This document shows, piece by piece, positions 38,250 through 46,539 of a stretch of 64,000 nt of DNA. The stretch comes from Miltoncostaea sp050249835. Lineage in GTDB: Bacteria; Actinomycetota; Thermoleophilia; Miltoncostaeales; Miltoncostaeaceae. Location of the stretch: positions 36,467 through 100,466 of the forward strand of contig JBFWPT010000006.1 of assembly GCA_050249835.1 (NCBI GenBank). The letters are read 5' to 3'. How positions within the stretch are numbered: position 1 is the stretch's first letter; each line of letters starts with the position of its first letter. The position numbers were made by a program, and so were the translations under genes. The notes under the pieces are model-generated. The model was not told the DNA's origin. It made no database searches and worked only from the letters and a program-made list of their open reading frames with translations.

Positions 38250-38344
38250 GGTGCAAGTGGGCAAATCGCGTAGCCACAGTGCGCCATGGGCCTCGGCGCG
38301 GGGGAACGGCGCGACCGGGCCGGTGGGGTGGCTCACTTGCGCCA
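38250..38344 (+). repeat. Dispersed intergenic repeat, locus D
   Basis: TGGCTCACTTGCGCCA at 38329-38344 preceded by a diverged GC-rich half and by a decayed partial copy near 38250-38290 (GGTGCAAGTGGGC, GCGCCATGGGC). Inverted relative to locus C on the other side of the cassette. The 311-base gap 38091-38401 holds this and the promoter below, and I see no gene in it. Confidence 0.75.
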
Positions 38345-38387
38345 CGACGGTGACGGGGAGGTGACGGTCGGCCCCGTGGCCCCTTGG

Positions 38388-38393
38388 TAGAGT
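38388..38393 (+). promoter_or_regulatory. -10 element of DUF1015 gene, leaderless type
   Basis: TAGAGT, 8 bases before the GTG at 38402. Confidence 0.45.
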
Positions 38394-38401
38394 CGCGACC
38401 C

Positions 38402-39616
38402 GTGGCCGACGTCCGACCTTTCCGTGCCCTCCGGTACGCCGCCGCGGCGGGCCCGCTCGGCACCCTGGTGTCCCCGCCCTACGACGTGATCTCCCCGGAG
38501 GAGCGTCGCGGGTACCTGGCCGTGAGCCCCTACAACGCCGTCCGGCTCATCCTGCCGGAGGTCGGCTACGACGAGGTCGCGGGGCTCATCGCGAACTGGC
38601 GGGAGGAGGGCGCGCTCGCGGCCGAGGAGCAGCCGGTCCTCATCGCGTGGACGCAGAGCTTCACCCTCGCGGACGGGGTGCCCCGGGAGCGGCGGACGAT
38701 CCTCGCCACGGTCGGGCTGGAGCCCTACGAGGCCCGCGTCGTGCGCCCCCACGAGCGCACCCACGCCGGCCCGAAGGAGGACCGCCTGCGCCTGACGCGG
38801 GCCGTCCGCACCAACCTCTCACCGGTGTTCGGCCTCTACCCGGACGCCGAGGGCGCCGCCTGGGCGGCGGTCGCGCCGGAGGGTGAGCCCGACGCCGAGG
38901 TCCGCGACGCCGACGGGACGGTCCACCGCTTCTGGCGCATCGGCGACCCGGCCGCCGCCGAGGCCGTCGCCGAGGCGATGCGCGACCGCTGGATCCTCAT
39001 CGCCGACGGCCATCACCGCTACGAGACGGCGCTCGCCTACCGCGACGAGATGCGCGCCGCCGGCGCCGGCGAGGGCCCGCACGACCGGGTGCTCATGGGC
39101 CTCACGGCCCTCGACGACCCCGGCCTCGTGGTGCTCCCCACCCACCGCCTGCTGACCCGGTGGCCCGAGGGCGCCGACGCGGCCTTCGCGTCCCGCGACC
39201 TCGGCGACCTCGACGACCTCCTGGCCGCCCTGGCCGAGGCGCCCGAGGACGCGCCGGCCGTCGGCCTCGTCACCCCCGGCGGGTACCGCCTGCTCACCGG
39301 CACGCCGGGCGACGGGCTCTCGCCGGCCGAGCGCCTCGACGTCGCCGCCATCGAGCGGGAGATCCTGATCCCCCACCTCGGCGCCGACCAGGCCCACCTC
39401 GCCCACGACGAGGTGCTCTCCTACACGAAGGACGCGACCGAGGCGGAGGCGCTCGTCCGCTCGGGGACGGTCGCCGCGGCGCTCATCCTGCGCGGCATCC
39501 CGAAGTCCGCGGTGGCGGACGTCGCCGAGGCGGCGGAGACGATGCCGCAGAAGTCGACCTACTTCTTCCCGAAGCTGCTGACCGGCGTGGCGTTCCACTC
39601 GCTGGTCGATGCCTGA
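38402..39616 (+). CDS. DUF1015-family protein
   Basis: 404 residues with the DUF1015 hallmarks: VRPFRALRY at the N-terminus, LVSPPYDVISPEER, YEARVVRPHERTH, FILIADGHHRYETALAYRDE (as WILIADGHHRYE) and MPQKSTYFFPKLLTGVAF at the end. A family without established activity, widely conserved and sometimes next to serine biosynthesis genes. GTG 38402 is preferred over TTG 38384 because of the adjacent -10. The gene overlaps the next by 8 bases. Confidence 0.92.
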   Translation: MADVRPFRALRYAAAAGPLGTLVSPPYDVISPEERRGYLAVSPYNAVRLILPEVGYDEVAGLIANWREEGALAAEEQPVLIAWTQSFTLADGVPRERRTILATVGLEPYEARVVRPHERTHAGPKEDRLRLTRAVRTNLSPVFGLYPDAEGAAWAAVAPEGEPDAEVRDADGTVHRFWRIGDPAAAEAVAEAMRDRWILIADGHHRYETALAYRDEMRAAGAGEGPHDRVLMGLTALDDPGLVVLPTHRLLTRWPEGADAAFASRDLGDLDDLLAALAEAPEDAPAVGLVTPGGYRLLTGTPGDGLSPAERLDVAAIEREILIPHLGADQAHLAHDEVLSYTKDATEAEALVRSGTVAAALILRGIPKSAVADVAEAAETMPQKSTYFFPKLLTGVAFHSLVDA

Positions 39617-40442
39617 CGGAGGGCCCGGCCCGCGCGACCAGGAGTGGCTCGCCGCGGCGCGGCGGGCATGCGGGAGGATCGGGGAGGCCGTGCGGCCGCT
39701 GACGTCCGCCGAGCGGCGCGAGCCGCAGGGCCGGGGTGCCGGCGGCGACACGACCGTGCGGGTCGACCGCCTGGCGGAGGACATCGTGCTGGAGGAGCTC
39801 GGCGCCCTCGGGATGCCGCTGCGCGTGCTGAGCGAGGAGGCCGGGATGGTGGCGCTGGGCGGCGCCGGCGCCGGCGATCCGCTCGTCGTTGTGGACCCGA
39901 TCGACGGCAGCCTCAACGCCAAGCGCGGCCTGCCGCTGTTCGCGACCTCGATCGCGCTGGCCGGCGGCCCCGCGATGGGCGACGTGCGGATCGGCCTGGT
40001 GCACGACCACGGCAGCGGTGAGGAGTGGCTCGGGGTGCGCGGCGAGGGCTCCTGGGTCGACGGCGTGGCGCTCGCCCCCGCGCCGCCCCCGGACGGGCGC
40101 CTGCCGATCGTGCTGCTGGAGGGCGCCTCGCCGCGGCGCGTGGGCCGCGCCGCGGAGGCCCTCGACGGGCGCACCGGCCGCATCCGGGCCCTCGGATCAC
40201 TGGCCCTCTCCCTCTGCCACGTCGCGGGCGGCCGCGGCGACGCGATGGCGGGGATGGGACCGGGCCGCTCGGTCGACGTCGCCGCCGCCCAGCTCATCGC
40301 GCGGGAGGCCGGCGTGCTCGTCGGGATGCCCGGCACGGGCGACCTCGCGGGGACGCCCCTCGACCTGGACGGCCGCTTCGGCGTGACCGCCGCGCACGAC
40401 GAGGCGGCGATCGACCTGCTGCGAGGGCTGACGGAGGGCTAG
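39609..40442 (+). CDS. Inositol-monophosphatase-family phosphatase
   Basis: 277-residue metal-dependent phosphatase of the IMPase/FBPase/CysQ superfamily. Metal site residues: LSEEAG (Glu near 77), VVDPIDGSLNAKRG (Asp-Pro-Ile-Asp-Gly near 97) and RSVDVAAAQLIAREAGV late. It may act on inositol phosphate, fructose-1,6-bisphosphate or PAP; sequence alone does not decide. Overlaps the DUF1015 gene by 8 bases, so co-expressed. Confidence 0.85.
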   Translation: MPDGGPGPRDQEWLAAARRACGRIGEAVRPLTSAERREPQGRGAGGDTTVRVDRLAEDIVLEELGALGMPLRVLSEEAGMVALGGAGAGDPLVVVDPIDGSLNAKRGLPLFATSIALAGGPAMGDVRIGLVHDHGSGEEWLGVRGEGSWVDGVALAPAPPPDGRLPIVLLEGASPRRVGRAAEALDGRTGRIRALGSLALSLCHVAGGRGDAMAGMGPGRSVDVAAAQLIAREAGVLVGMPGTGDLAGTPLDLDGRFGVTAAHDEAAIDLLRGLTEG

Positions 40443-40453
40443 GCTCCCTGGCC

Positions 40454-41461
40454 GTGGCCTCCTCGGCGACGGACGACGACGCGGACCCGGGCCCCCACGG
40501 CTGGGGGCTGCTCATGTGGCGCGGGACGGAGTGGGCCCGCCGCTCGCTGACGCGCTTCGCCGACGCCCGCGGGTCGCGCGGGTCGGCCGCCATCGCCTAC
40601 TACGTCCTGCTGTCCCTGTTCCCGTTCATGCTGCTCATGGCGTCGATCGCCGGGCTCGTGCTGAGCGACCCGGAGACGAGGCAGGACTTCGTCGAGGCGG
40701 TCACCGACATCCTGCCCCTCAGCGAGTCGGGCGCGGACGGCCTGGAGTCGGCTCTCCAGGGGGTGAGCGACAACGCCGGCACGGTCGGGCTCGTGAGCCT
40801 GGTGGCGCTGCTGTGGTCGGCCAGCGGGATGATGGGCGCGATCCGGGGCAGCCTGGACGACATCGACCCGGACATCGAGCCGCGCCCCTTCGCCCGCGGC
40901 AAGGCCGTCGACCTGCTGATGGTGGTGATCGCCGTCGTGCTGCTCGCGGCGTCGGCGGGCCTCACGGTGGCGACGCGCCTGCGCTCGGGGGACGCGCAGG
41001 ACCTGGTCGGGGTGGGCGGGGCCCTGTACGAGGCGGCCAGGGTCGTGGTGCCGATCGTCCTCGGGACCGCAATGCTCGTCGTCGTGCTGCGCTGGGTGCC
41101 GACACGCGGGCCGGGCATCCGGGACCTCTGGCCGGCCTGCGTCGTGGGGGCGGTCCTGCTCTGGGCCCTCTCCATCGGGTTCGCGGCCTTCATCGAGCAT
41201 TTCGGCCGCTACAACGTCATCTACGGCTCGCTCGCCGCCGTCGTGGTCTTCCTGATCTACGTCTACCTGGCGGCGAACCTCGTCCTGCTGACCGCCGCGT
41301 TCGCGGCCGAATGGCGCGGCATCCGAACCGGGAAACCCGGCAACGAGCCGGGGCCGGGCCTGGGCGAGGAGGTGTGGCGGTTCATCCGCGGCCTGTTCGT
41401 CCGCGACGAGGGCCCGCCGCCGCCACGGCCCCCGCGCCCGCCCCGGGACAGCCCCTACTAG
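40454..41461 (+). CDS. YihY/UPF0761-family membrane protein
   Basis: 335 residues with about six helices. SAAIAYYVLLSLFPFMLLM is the family's conserved first helix, and YNVIYGSLAAVVVFLIYVYLAANLVLLTAAF its conserved end. Once annotated as ribonuclease BN, this family is now regarded as transporters or envelope proteins of unsettled function. The TAG stop overlaps that of the convergent Kelch gene (CTAG shared). Confidence 0.9.
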   Translation: MASSATDDDADPGPHGWGLLMWRGTEWARRSLTRFADARGSRGSAAIAYYVLLSLFPFMLLMASIAGLVLSDPETRQDFVEAVTDILPLSESGADGLESALQGVSDNAGTVGLVSLVALLWSASGMMGAIRGSLDDIDPDIEPRPFARGKAVDLLMVVIAVVLLAASAGLTVATRLRSGDAQDLVGVGGALYEAARVVVPIVLGTAMLVVVLRWVPTRGPGIRDLWPACVVGAVLLWALSIGFAAFIEHFGRYNVIYGSLAAVVVFLIYVYLAANLVLLTAAFAAEWRGIRTGKPGNEPGPGLGEEVWRFIRGLFVRDEGPPPPRPPRPPRDSPY

Positions 41462-42399
41462 TCCGCCTCCGGGACCCGCAGGGCCATGAGCGTCGGGCTC
41501 ACCGACAGGCCGGGCTCGGGGCCGCCGAGCGCCTGGTACGCCGTCCGCCCGATGCCGACGACCGCGGTGCCGTGGCGCGGGCGGGGGCTCGGAGCCAGCG
41601 AGCGCCAGGTGCCCGTCGCCGGGTCGAAGGCGTCGACCCGGGCGATGGTGCCGTCGGTCCGCTCGCCGCCGATCGCGACCACCTGGCGGTTCGCGGTCGC
41701 CGCCCCGTTGCCGCCGCGCTTGGTCGGGGCGTCGGGCAGGCGCACCCAGGTGCGGCGCACCGTGTCGTAGGCCTCGGCGGCGGCGACGTTGGTCTCGAAG
41801 CCCGCGGTGCGCCCGCCGACGGCGTAGACCCGCCCGCCGAGCGCCGTGACGCCCAGGTGCTCGCGGGCCGGGTCGATGCCCTTGAAGCGCCTCCAGGTGA
41901 GCGTGCGCAGGTCGAGGTGCAGCGACGTGTCGGCGAGCGCGCCCGGAGCCCGGACGCCGCCGATCACGTAGAGGCGGTTGCGGACGATGGCCGCCCCGCC
42001 CGCCGCGCGCGCCTCGGGCAGGCGCGGCAGCGCCCGCCAGCGGCGGTCGAACAGCACCCAGACCGTCTGGGACGGGCCCCCGCCCACCTCGTCGGGCCGG
42101 TACCCGCCCACGACGTAGAGCCGGCCCTCCCGGGTCGCCGCCATCGCGTGGTGGCGCGCCTCGGGCAGGTCGGGGAGCCGGATCCAGCGCTTGCGGCGCG
42201 GGTCGTAGAGGTCGACCCGCGCCGACGCCCTCCCGTCGGCGGTGATCCCGCCCACGACCACGACCCGCCCTCCGAGGGCGGCCCCGGCGACCTCGGTGCG
42301 CGCCAGCGGAGCCGGGTCGAGGTGACGCCAGGCCGGCGCCTGGTCGGAGCATCCCCCCAGGACCACGAGCGTCGCGAGTGCGGCGAGCAGGTAACGCAC
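41458..42399 (-). CDS. Kelch-repeat lipoprotein
   Basis: 313 residues. The lipobox LGGC gives lipidated Cys17. About six Kelch motifs follow, each with a double Gly and a Tyr/Trp pattern (GGRVVVVGGIT, GRLYVVGGY, NRLYVIGGV, GGRVYAVGGRT, RQVVAIGGERT), making a beta-propeller at the outer face of the membrane. Probably binds protein or glycan. ATG start; divergent from the Mo-oxidoreductase gene. Confidence 0.88.
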   Translation of the reverse strand: MRYLLAALATLVVLGGCSDQAPAWRHLDPAPLARTEVAGAALGGRVVVVGGITADGRASARVDLYDPRRKRWIRLPDLPEARHHAMAATREGRLYVVGGYRPDEVGGGPSQTVWVLFDRRWRALPRLPEARAAGGAAIVRNRLYVIGGVRAPGALADTSLHLDLRTLTWRRFKGIDPAREHLGVTALGGRVYAVGGRTAGFETNVAAAEAYDTVRRTWVRLPDAPTKRGGNGAATANRQVVAIGGERTDGTIARVDAFDPATGTWRSLAPSPRPRHGTAVVGIGRTAYQALGGPEPGLSVSPTLMALRVPEAD

Positions 42400-42412
42400 G
42401 TGCGGCCCAGCG

Positions 42413-42418
42413 TACTAT
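42413..42418 (+). promoter_or_regulatory. Candidate -10 of the Mo-oxidoreductase gene
   Basis: TACTAT, 34 bases before the ATG at 42453. GGGGAGGG follows as ribosome site. Confidence 0.4.
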
Positions 42419-42452
42419 CCGCCGGGGGGGCACCCGCCGAGGGGAGGGTCCG

Positions 42453-43052
42453 ATGGGACTGCTGCGCAACCGCGGTATCAGCGACGACGAGCGGGCACGG
42501 CTCGCGCCGGGGCAGCACCTCGTGCGCGACTTCCCGGTGCTCCACGCCGGCTCGATCCCCTACCACTCCGTGCCGGACGGGTGGGACCTCCGCATCTGGG
42601 GCCTGGTGGACACGCCGGTCACCTGGACCTGGGATGAGTTCACCAGCCAGGACATCACCCCGGTCACCTGTGACATCCACTGCGTCACCACCTGGACGAA
42701 GCTGGACACGCGGTGGGAGGGCGTCGCGGTGCGCCCCCTGCTGGAGCGCCTCGGCCTGCAGCCGGGGGCGACCCACGTGATCGCGCACGCCGAGGAGGGC
42801 TACACGGCGAACATGCCGCTCGAGCGCGTCATGCGCGACGACGTCCTGCTGGCGTACCGCTACGACGGCCAGGCCCTGGAGCCCCAGCACGGCGGGCCGC
42901 TGCGCCTGCTGGTGCCGAGCCTCTACTTCTGGAAGAGCGCCAAGTGGCTGCGCGGGCTGGAGATCCTCGACCACGACCAGCCGGGCTTCTGGGAGCGCCT
43001 CGGGTACAACAACGACGCGGACCCCTGGAAGGAGGAGCGCTACGCCTTCTGA
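42453..43052 (+). CDS. Molybdopterin-dependent oxidoreductase, sulfite-oxidase/YedY fold
   Basis: 199 residues: a compact sulfite-oxidase-type molybdopterin domain. The cysteine in CDIHCVTTW is the usual Mo ligand. It is followed by TKLDTRWEGVAVRPLLE, YTANMPLERVMRDDVLLAY and PLRLLVPSLYFWKSAKW. There is no dimerisation domain and no obvious Tat signal, so it is a short cytosolic-looking version. Possibly reduces oxidised methionine or another small substrate. MoeZ could serve its cofactor synthesis. Confidence 0.88.
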   Translation: MGLLRNRGISDDERARLAPGQHLVRDFPVLHAGSIPYHSVPDGWDLRIWGLVDTPVTWTWDEFTSQDITPVTCDIHCVTTWTKLDTRWEGVAVRPLLERLGLQPGATHVIAHAEEGYTANMPLERVMRDDVLLAYRYDGQALEPQHGGPLRLLVPSLYFWKSAKWLRGLEILDHDQPGFWERLGYNNDADPWKEERYAF

Positions 43053-43137
43053 CCCCCGGCTGGACCCGCTCGACGAGTTCGACCAGGTCGAGGAGCTCAC
43101 GAAGCGCGTCGGGCGGATCGCGCTCATCGCGATCCCG

Positions 43138-43410
43138 GTGTGGGTGCTGCTGCTGTTCCTGCTGCCCTTCACGGGCATGGGGCCGCTGCCCTGCCTCACC
43201 CTGGCGACGTTCCTGACGGCGGGCCTGGTGGTATGGGCGGAGCGCCGGCGCGGCCGCCGGCTGCGCGAGGCCGCCGCCGGGGACGACGGCGCGGAGGCGG
43301 GCGGGCCGCGCCCCGCGCGCGGGCCGATGTCGGCGGGCACCGCCGTCGCGCTCACCCTGGGCGCCGTTGCGCTGCTCGTCTACGTGATCTTCGTCATCCG
43401 GGCGGCCTGA
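43138..43410 (+). CDS. Two-helix membrane protein with non-canonical start
   Basis: At least 90 residues with two hydrophobic helices (WVLLLFLLPFTGMGPL... and TAVALTLGAVALLVYVIFVI) separated by a charged loop. The same frame is protein-like upstream (LDPLDEFDQVEELTKRVGRI) back to about 43060 but contains no ATG, GTG or TTG there. CTG 43060, just after the upstream stop, is the likeliest true start. Function unknown. Confidence 0.6.
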   Translation: MWVLLLFLLPFTGMGPLPCLTLATFLTAGLVVWAERRRGRRLREAAAGDDGAEAGGPRPARGPMSAGTAVALTLGAVALLVYVIFVIRAA

Positions 43411-43431
43411 GCCCCCGGCGCCGGCGGGGGC
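43411..43431 (+). terminator. Hairpin before clpP
   Basis: GCCCCCG...CGGGGGC with a mostly paired core (one mismatch), right after the membrane gene's stop. Confidence 0.5.
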
Positions 43432-43450
43432 ACGACCGCCCCCGTGTGGC

Positions 43451-43456
43451 TAATCT
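43451..43456 (+). promoter_or_regulatory. -10 element of clpP, leaderless type
   Basis: TAATCT, 7 bases before the ATG at 43464. Confidence 0.45.
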
Positions 43457-43463
43457 GGCGTCC

Positions 43464-44048
43464 ATGAGCCCACTGATCCCGATGGTCGTCGAGCAGACCT
43501 CGCGTGGCGAGCGCAGCTTCGACATCTACTCCCGTCTGCTCAACGAGCGGATCATCTTCCTCGGCACGCCCGTGGACGACCAGATCGCCAACCTCATCGT
43601 GGCGCAGCTCCTGCACCTCGAGAGCGAGGACCCCGACAAGGACGTCTCCCTCTACATCAACTCGCCCGGCGGGTCGGTGTACGCGGGGATGGCCATCTAC
43701 GACACGATGCAGTTCATCAAGCCGCAGGTCGCCACGATCTGCTGCGGCATCGCCATGAGCATGGGCGCCCTGCTCCTGGCGGCCGGCGCGCCCGGCAAGC
43801 GCATGGCCCTCCCCAACTCGAAGGTCATGATCCACCAGCTCTCCGGCGGCTTCAGCGGCCAGTCGAGCGACATCGAGATCCACGCGCGCGAGGCCATCGC
43901 CATGCGCAAGCGGCTCGACGAGATCATCGCCAAGCACACCGGCAAGCCCCTGGAGAAGGTCTCCCAGGACACCGAGCGCGACTACTTCATGAACGCCGAC
44001 GAAGCCCAGGAGTACGGCATCGTCGACCGGGTGATCGCCTCCCACTGA
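43464..44048 (+). CDS. clpP: ATP-dependent Clp protease proteolytic subunit
   Basis: 194 residues. The serine protease triad is visible: Ser99 in GIAMSMGALL, His124 in VMIHQLSGG and Asp173 in ERDYFM. It forms the barrel protease with ClpX or ClpC ATPases for protein quality control. No Clp ATPase is adjacent, and the gene stands alone with its own promoter and a T-poor hairpin after it. Actinobacteria usually have two or more clpP genes; only this one is in the window. Confidence 0.96.
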   Translation: MSPLIPMVVEQTSRGERSFDIYSRLLNERIIFLGTPVDDQIANLIVAQLLHLESEDPDKDVSLYINSPGGSVYAGMAIYDTMQFIKPQVATICCGIAMSMGALLLAAGAPGKRMALPNSKVMIHQLSGGFSGQSSDIEIHAREAIAMRKRLDEIIAKHTGKPLEKVSQDTERDYFMNADEAQEYGIVDRVIASH

Positions 44049-44057
44049 CACCGCGGA

Positions 44058-44091
44058 GGGAGGGGCGGAACGCGGCGGTCCCGCCCCTCCC
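44058..44091 (+). terminator. clpP terminator hairpin
   Basis: 11-bp perfect stem GGGAGGGGCGG / CCGCCCCTCCC with a 12-base loop, followed by TTG. Confidence 0.75.
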
Positions 44092-44099
44092 TTGTGCAT

Positions 44100-44620
44100 C
44101 GTGTGTTTTTCTTGACGGGCCCCAGCGGGTGGTGGTTGTCTGTCGGCAGGGATGAGCCGCCCGGATCCGGGCTCTGGAGTCCGGGCCCTATATCCCGTAC
44201 TGCAGCGTCGGACCGAGCCGTGGAGCGCATGCGTCACCGACACACGCCGGCGGGCTCCGTACCCCTCGTCCCAGACGATGGCCGCGCGCGGCCACTGGGA
44301 GGCACCGCGCATCGGCGCGGAGGACGGGTGCCGCGGTGGACGCGGGAGGCGATGCACCTGCACGGGCCGGCCCCCTCGCCGACGGCGCGATGGCGGGAGC
44401 GCGTGGGCTCCCCGAGCCACGGCGCCAGGGAGGGGCGACGAACGAGATGCGGCCATCGGGAGTCCGCCGGCACGGGCGGGCAGGCCGTGGGGAGGTGACG
44501 CCTCTGGATGCGGCGACCGAGGACGGTCTTCGCGGCCCATGAGGCCGCCGGGGGCCGTCCGGACCCCGGCAGCACCGAGAGCCCCGCGCTCCCCGCGCCC
44601 CCGTCAGGGGGCGCGGAGGA
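44100..44620 (+). other. Apparently non-coding region, possible RNA gene
   Basis: No frame shows protein-like composition or a family match. TTTTT then TTGACG (44112-44117) and TTGTCT 18 bases downstream look like a promoter. The region contains a CCCGGA...TCCGGG stem at 44160-44185 and a strong hairpin at 44593-44616. Open frames here have Arg/Pro/Ala shadow composition. I did not recognise RNase P, tmRNA or SRP RNA signatures. Confidence 0.4.
44593..44616 (+). terminator. Hairpin at the end of the non-coding region
   Basis: 10-bp perfect stem CCGCGCCCCC / GGGGGCGCGG with GTCA tetraloop. Confidence 0.6.
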
Positions 44621-44657
44621 CCGGGACGAGGGATGGGATGGGGCCGTCGTCGCGGCG

Positions 44658-44684
44658 GGATCCGGCGGCGGCGGCCCCGGATCC
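44658..44684 (-). terminator. Terminator of the ATP-grasp/transglutaminase operon
   Basis: GGATCCGG / CCGGATCC 8-bp stem with an 11-base GC loop, 20 bases past the transglutaminase stop. Confidence 0.5.
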
Positions 44685-44704
44685 TGAGGACGCGGCGCCC
44701 GGGC

Positions 44705-45550
44705 TCAGCCCGGGAGCTCGCGCACCTCGACCGAGACGGTCATGAGGTCGGTCGGCGGCCCGAGGTAGCTGCCCTTGAGGGGCGGCACGTCGGCGTAGTC
44801 GCGGCCGACGGCCAGGCGCACGTAGTGCTCGCTGGCCGGCTCCGGGTGGGTCGGGTCGAACTCCACCCAGCCGAGGCCGGGCACGTTGAGCTCCACCCAG
44901 GCGTGGCTCTCCCCGGGCCCCTCGTGGTTCGGCAGGTGCAGCCAGCCCGAGATGTAGCGCGCCGCCACGCCGCGGCGGCGGGCGCAGGCGATCATGAGGT
45001 GCGCCATGTCCTGGCAGACGCCGCGGCCGACGCGCACGACCTCCTCCACCGGCGAGTCGACCCGGGTCGCGCCCGGCGTGTAGGCGATGGACGAGTTGAC
45101 GCCGGACTCCAGCGCCCGCGCCCAGGCGAGCACCCCGCCGTCCTCCGGGAGCCCGAGCCCCTCGGCGAAGCCGGCGACCGGCTCGACCCAGCGGATGTGG
45201 GTGGAGCCGGAGAGGAAGTCGGCGTGGTCGTCGCCGTAGGCCGGGTCGTCGAGGGCCGCGAAGCCGAGGGACGCGTCCGGCTGCCGCGGCGGGGCCGGCC
45301 GGGTGCGGACGACGGCCTCCGCCTCGACGGTCAGGGCCTCGTGCGGCTCGACGAGCTGGAACCACTGGACCTCGTTGCCGTAGGCGTCGTGGTGTTGCAC
45401 CAGCTCGGCCGCGGGGCTGACGCGGAGGTTCGCCCACTCGATGTCCTGGCGCCCGTTGGGCCGGGGCAGGAGGCGGATCTCGTTGACGCTCTCGCCGACC
45501 GCGCCGGCGTAGCGGATCTCAGTTCTGTGCTTGGCGTGAAGCCTGGGCAT
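44705..45550 (-). CDS. Transglutaminase-like peptidase-fold protein
   Basis: 281 residues. The N-terminal bacterial transglutaminase-N beta domain (LHAKHRTEIRYAGAVGESVN) is followed by the catalytic core with Cys in GRGVCQDMAHLMIA (about 177), His in GESHAWVELNVPG and Asp in WVEFDPTHPE. Third gene of the ATP-grasp/alpha-E/transglutaminase cluster, in which the enzymes are thought to form and trim a peptide or amide modification. ATG lies inside the end of the alpha-E gene. Confidence 0.92.
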   Translation of the reverse strand: MPRLHAKHRTEIRYAGAVGESVNEIRLLPRPNGRQDIEWANLRVSPAAELVQHHDAYGNEVQWFQLVEPHEALTVEAEAVVRTRPAPPRQPDASLGFAALDDPAYGDDHADFLSGSTHIRWVEPVAGFAEGLGLPEDGGVLAWARALESGVNSSIAYTPGATRVDSPVEEVVRVGRGVCQDMAHLMIACARRRGVAARYISGWLHLPNHEGPGESHAWVELNVPGLGWVEFDPTHPEPASEHYVRLAVGRDYADVPPLKGSYLGPPTDLMTVSVEVRELPG

Positions 45551-46526
45551 GCTGTCCGATCGGGGTGCGCTCGTAGGCGGCGAGGAAGCACGACTCGCCC
45601 AGGGCCGCGTCGATCGACGAGCACCGGGCGAGCAGCCGGTCGAGGAAGTCGGCGACCTCGGTGCCGCCCCAGGGACGCCGGGCGGCGGCGTCGATCATGT
45701 CGCGGGCGGTGCGCGCCAGCACCAGCGGCGCGGGGTTCGGCGCCATCGCGTCCATCGCGATCAGGTCCTCGATCGCCGACTCGACCTCCGAGATGCAGAA
45801 CGCGACCGAGCGCGGGAAACGGGGGTCGAGCATCAGGAAGCGGCTGATCGACTCGGGCGACAGGGCCGCGGCGTCCACCTGCAGGTAGGCCTCGTGGATC
45901 GAGGCGTCGCCCATGAGCGCCCGCCACCCGTGCATGTCGAGGACGTCGTCGACGCCGTCGAGCGCCAGGTCCGCCTGCCGGGTCTGCACGAGCCGCGTCG
46001 ACCGCTCGGCCCGCTCCAGGAACCGGCCGAGGCGCATGAACTGCCAGCCCTCGTCGCGCCGCATCGACTGGGCGATGAGCCCCAGGATGAGGTGGCACGA
46101 GCGCCGGATGGTCTGGCAGAACGGGTAGACGCCGTCGCGGGTGACCCGCTCGGGCGGCCACTCGATCAGCTCGAGCCACGCGTCGTTGATGCCCTCCCAC
46201 ACGTCGGTCGGCAGGCGGTCGCGCACCGAGCGGGCGTTCTCGCGCGCCCGGTTGAGGCAGGCGACGATCGAGTCGGGGTTGTCGCGCCCGAAGGTGAGGT
46301 ACCACGGCACGCTGCGCTCGTCGGCGCGCCGGTGGGTCTCCAGGAAGGAGTCCATGTCTCCGGCGATCCGCACGAGCGGCTCCCACACCAGCCGGCCGCC
46401 GGCCCCGTTGGACGAGTCCCCCTCCAGGGCGGCGGACTGCCCCACCTCCAGCAGGCGCGCGAAGCTCTCGGCCCGCTCGAGGTCGCGGGCGGTCCAGTAG
46501 AGCGTCTGGGCGACGCGGGCGAGCAT
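45519..46526 (-). CDS. Alpha-E domain protein (DUF403)
   Basis: 335 residues, all-helical. Begins MLARVAQTLYWTARDLERAE, the family signature, and contains VPWYLTFGRDNPDSIVAC and WEGINDAWLELIEW. Almost always encoded between a circularly permuted ATP-grasp gene and a transglutaminase, as here, and presumably a partner or scaffold for them. Biochemical role not established. Overlaps the transglutaminase start by 32 bases. Confidence 0.92.
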   Translation of the reverse strand: MLARVAQTLYWTARDLERAESFARLLEVGQSAALEGDSSNGAGGRLVWEPLVRIAGDMDSFLETHRRADERSVPWYLTFGRDNPDSIVACLNRARENARSVRDRLPTDVWEGINDAWLELIEWPPERVTRDGVYPFCQTIRRSCHLILGLIAQSMRRDEGWQFMRLGRFLERAERSTRLVQTRQADLALDGVDDVLDMHGWRALMGDASIHEAYLQVDAAALSPESISRFLMLDPRFPRSVAFCISEVESAIEDLIAMDAMAPNPAPLVLARTARDMIDAAARRPWGGTEVADFLDRLLARCSSIDAALGESCFLAAYERTPIGQHAQASRQAQN

Positions 46527-46539
46527 CAGCGGCGGCGCG

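Noticed and set aside
44100..44620. RNase P RNA, tmRNA or SRP RNA
   Set aside because: None of their diagnostic conserved motifs (for example the RNase P GAGGAAAGTCC segment or a tRNA-like end) is present.
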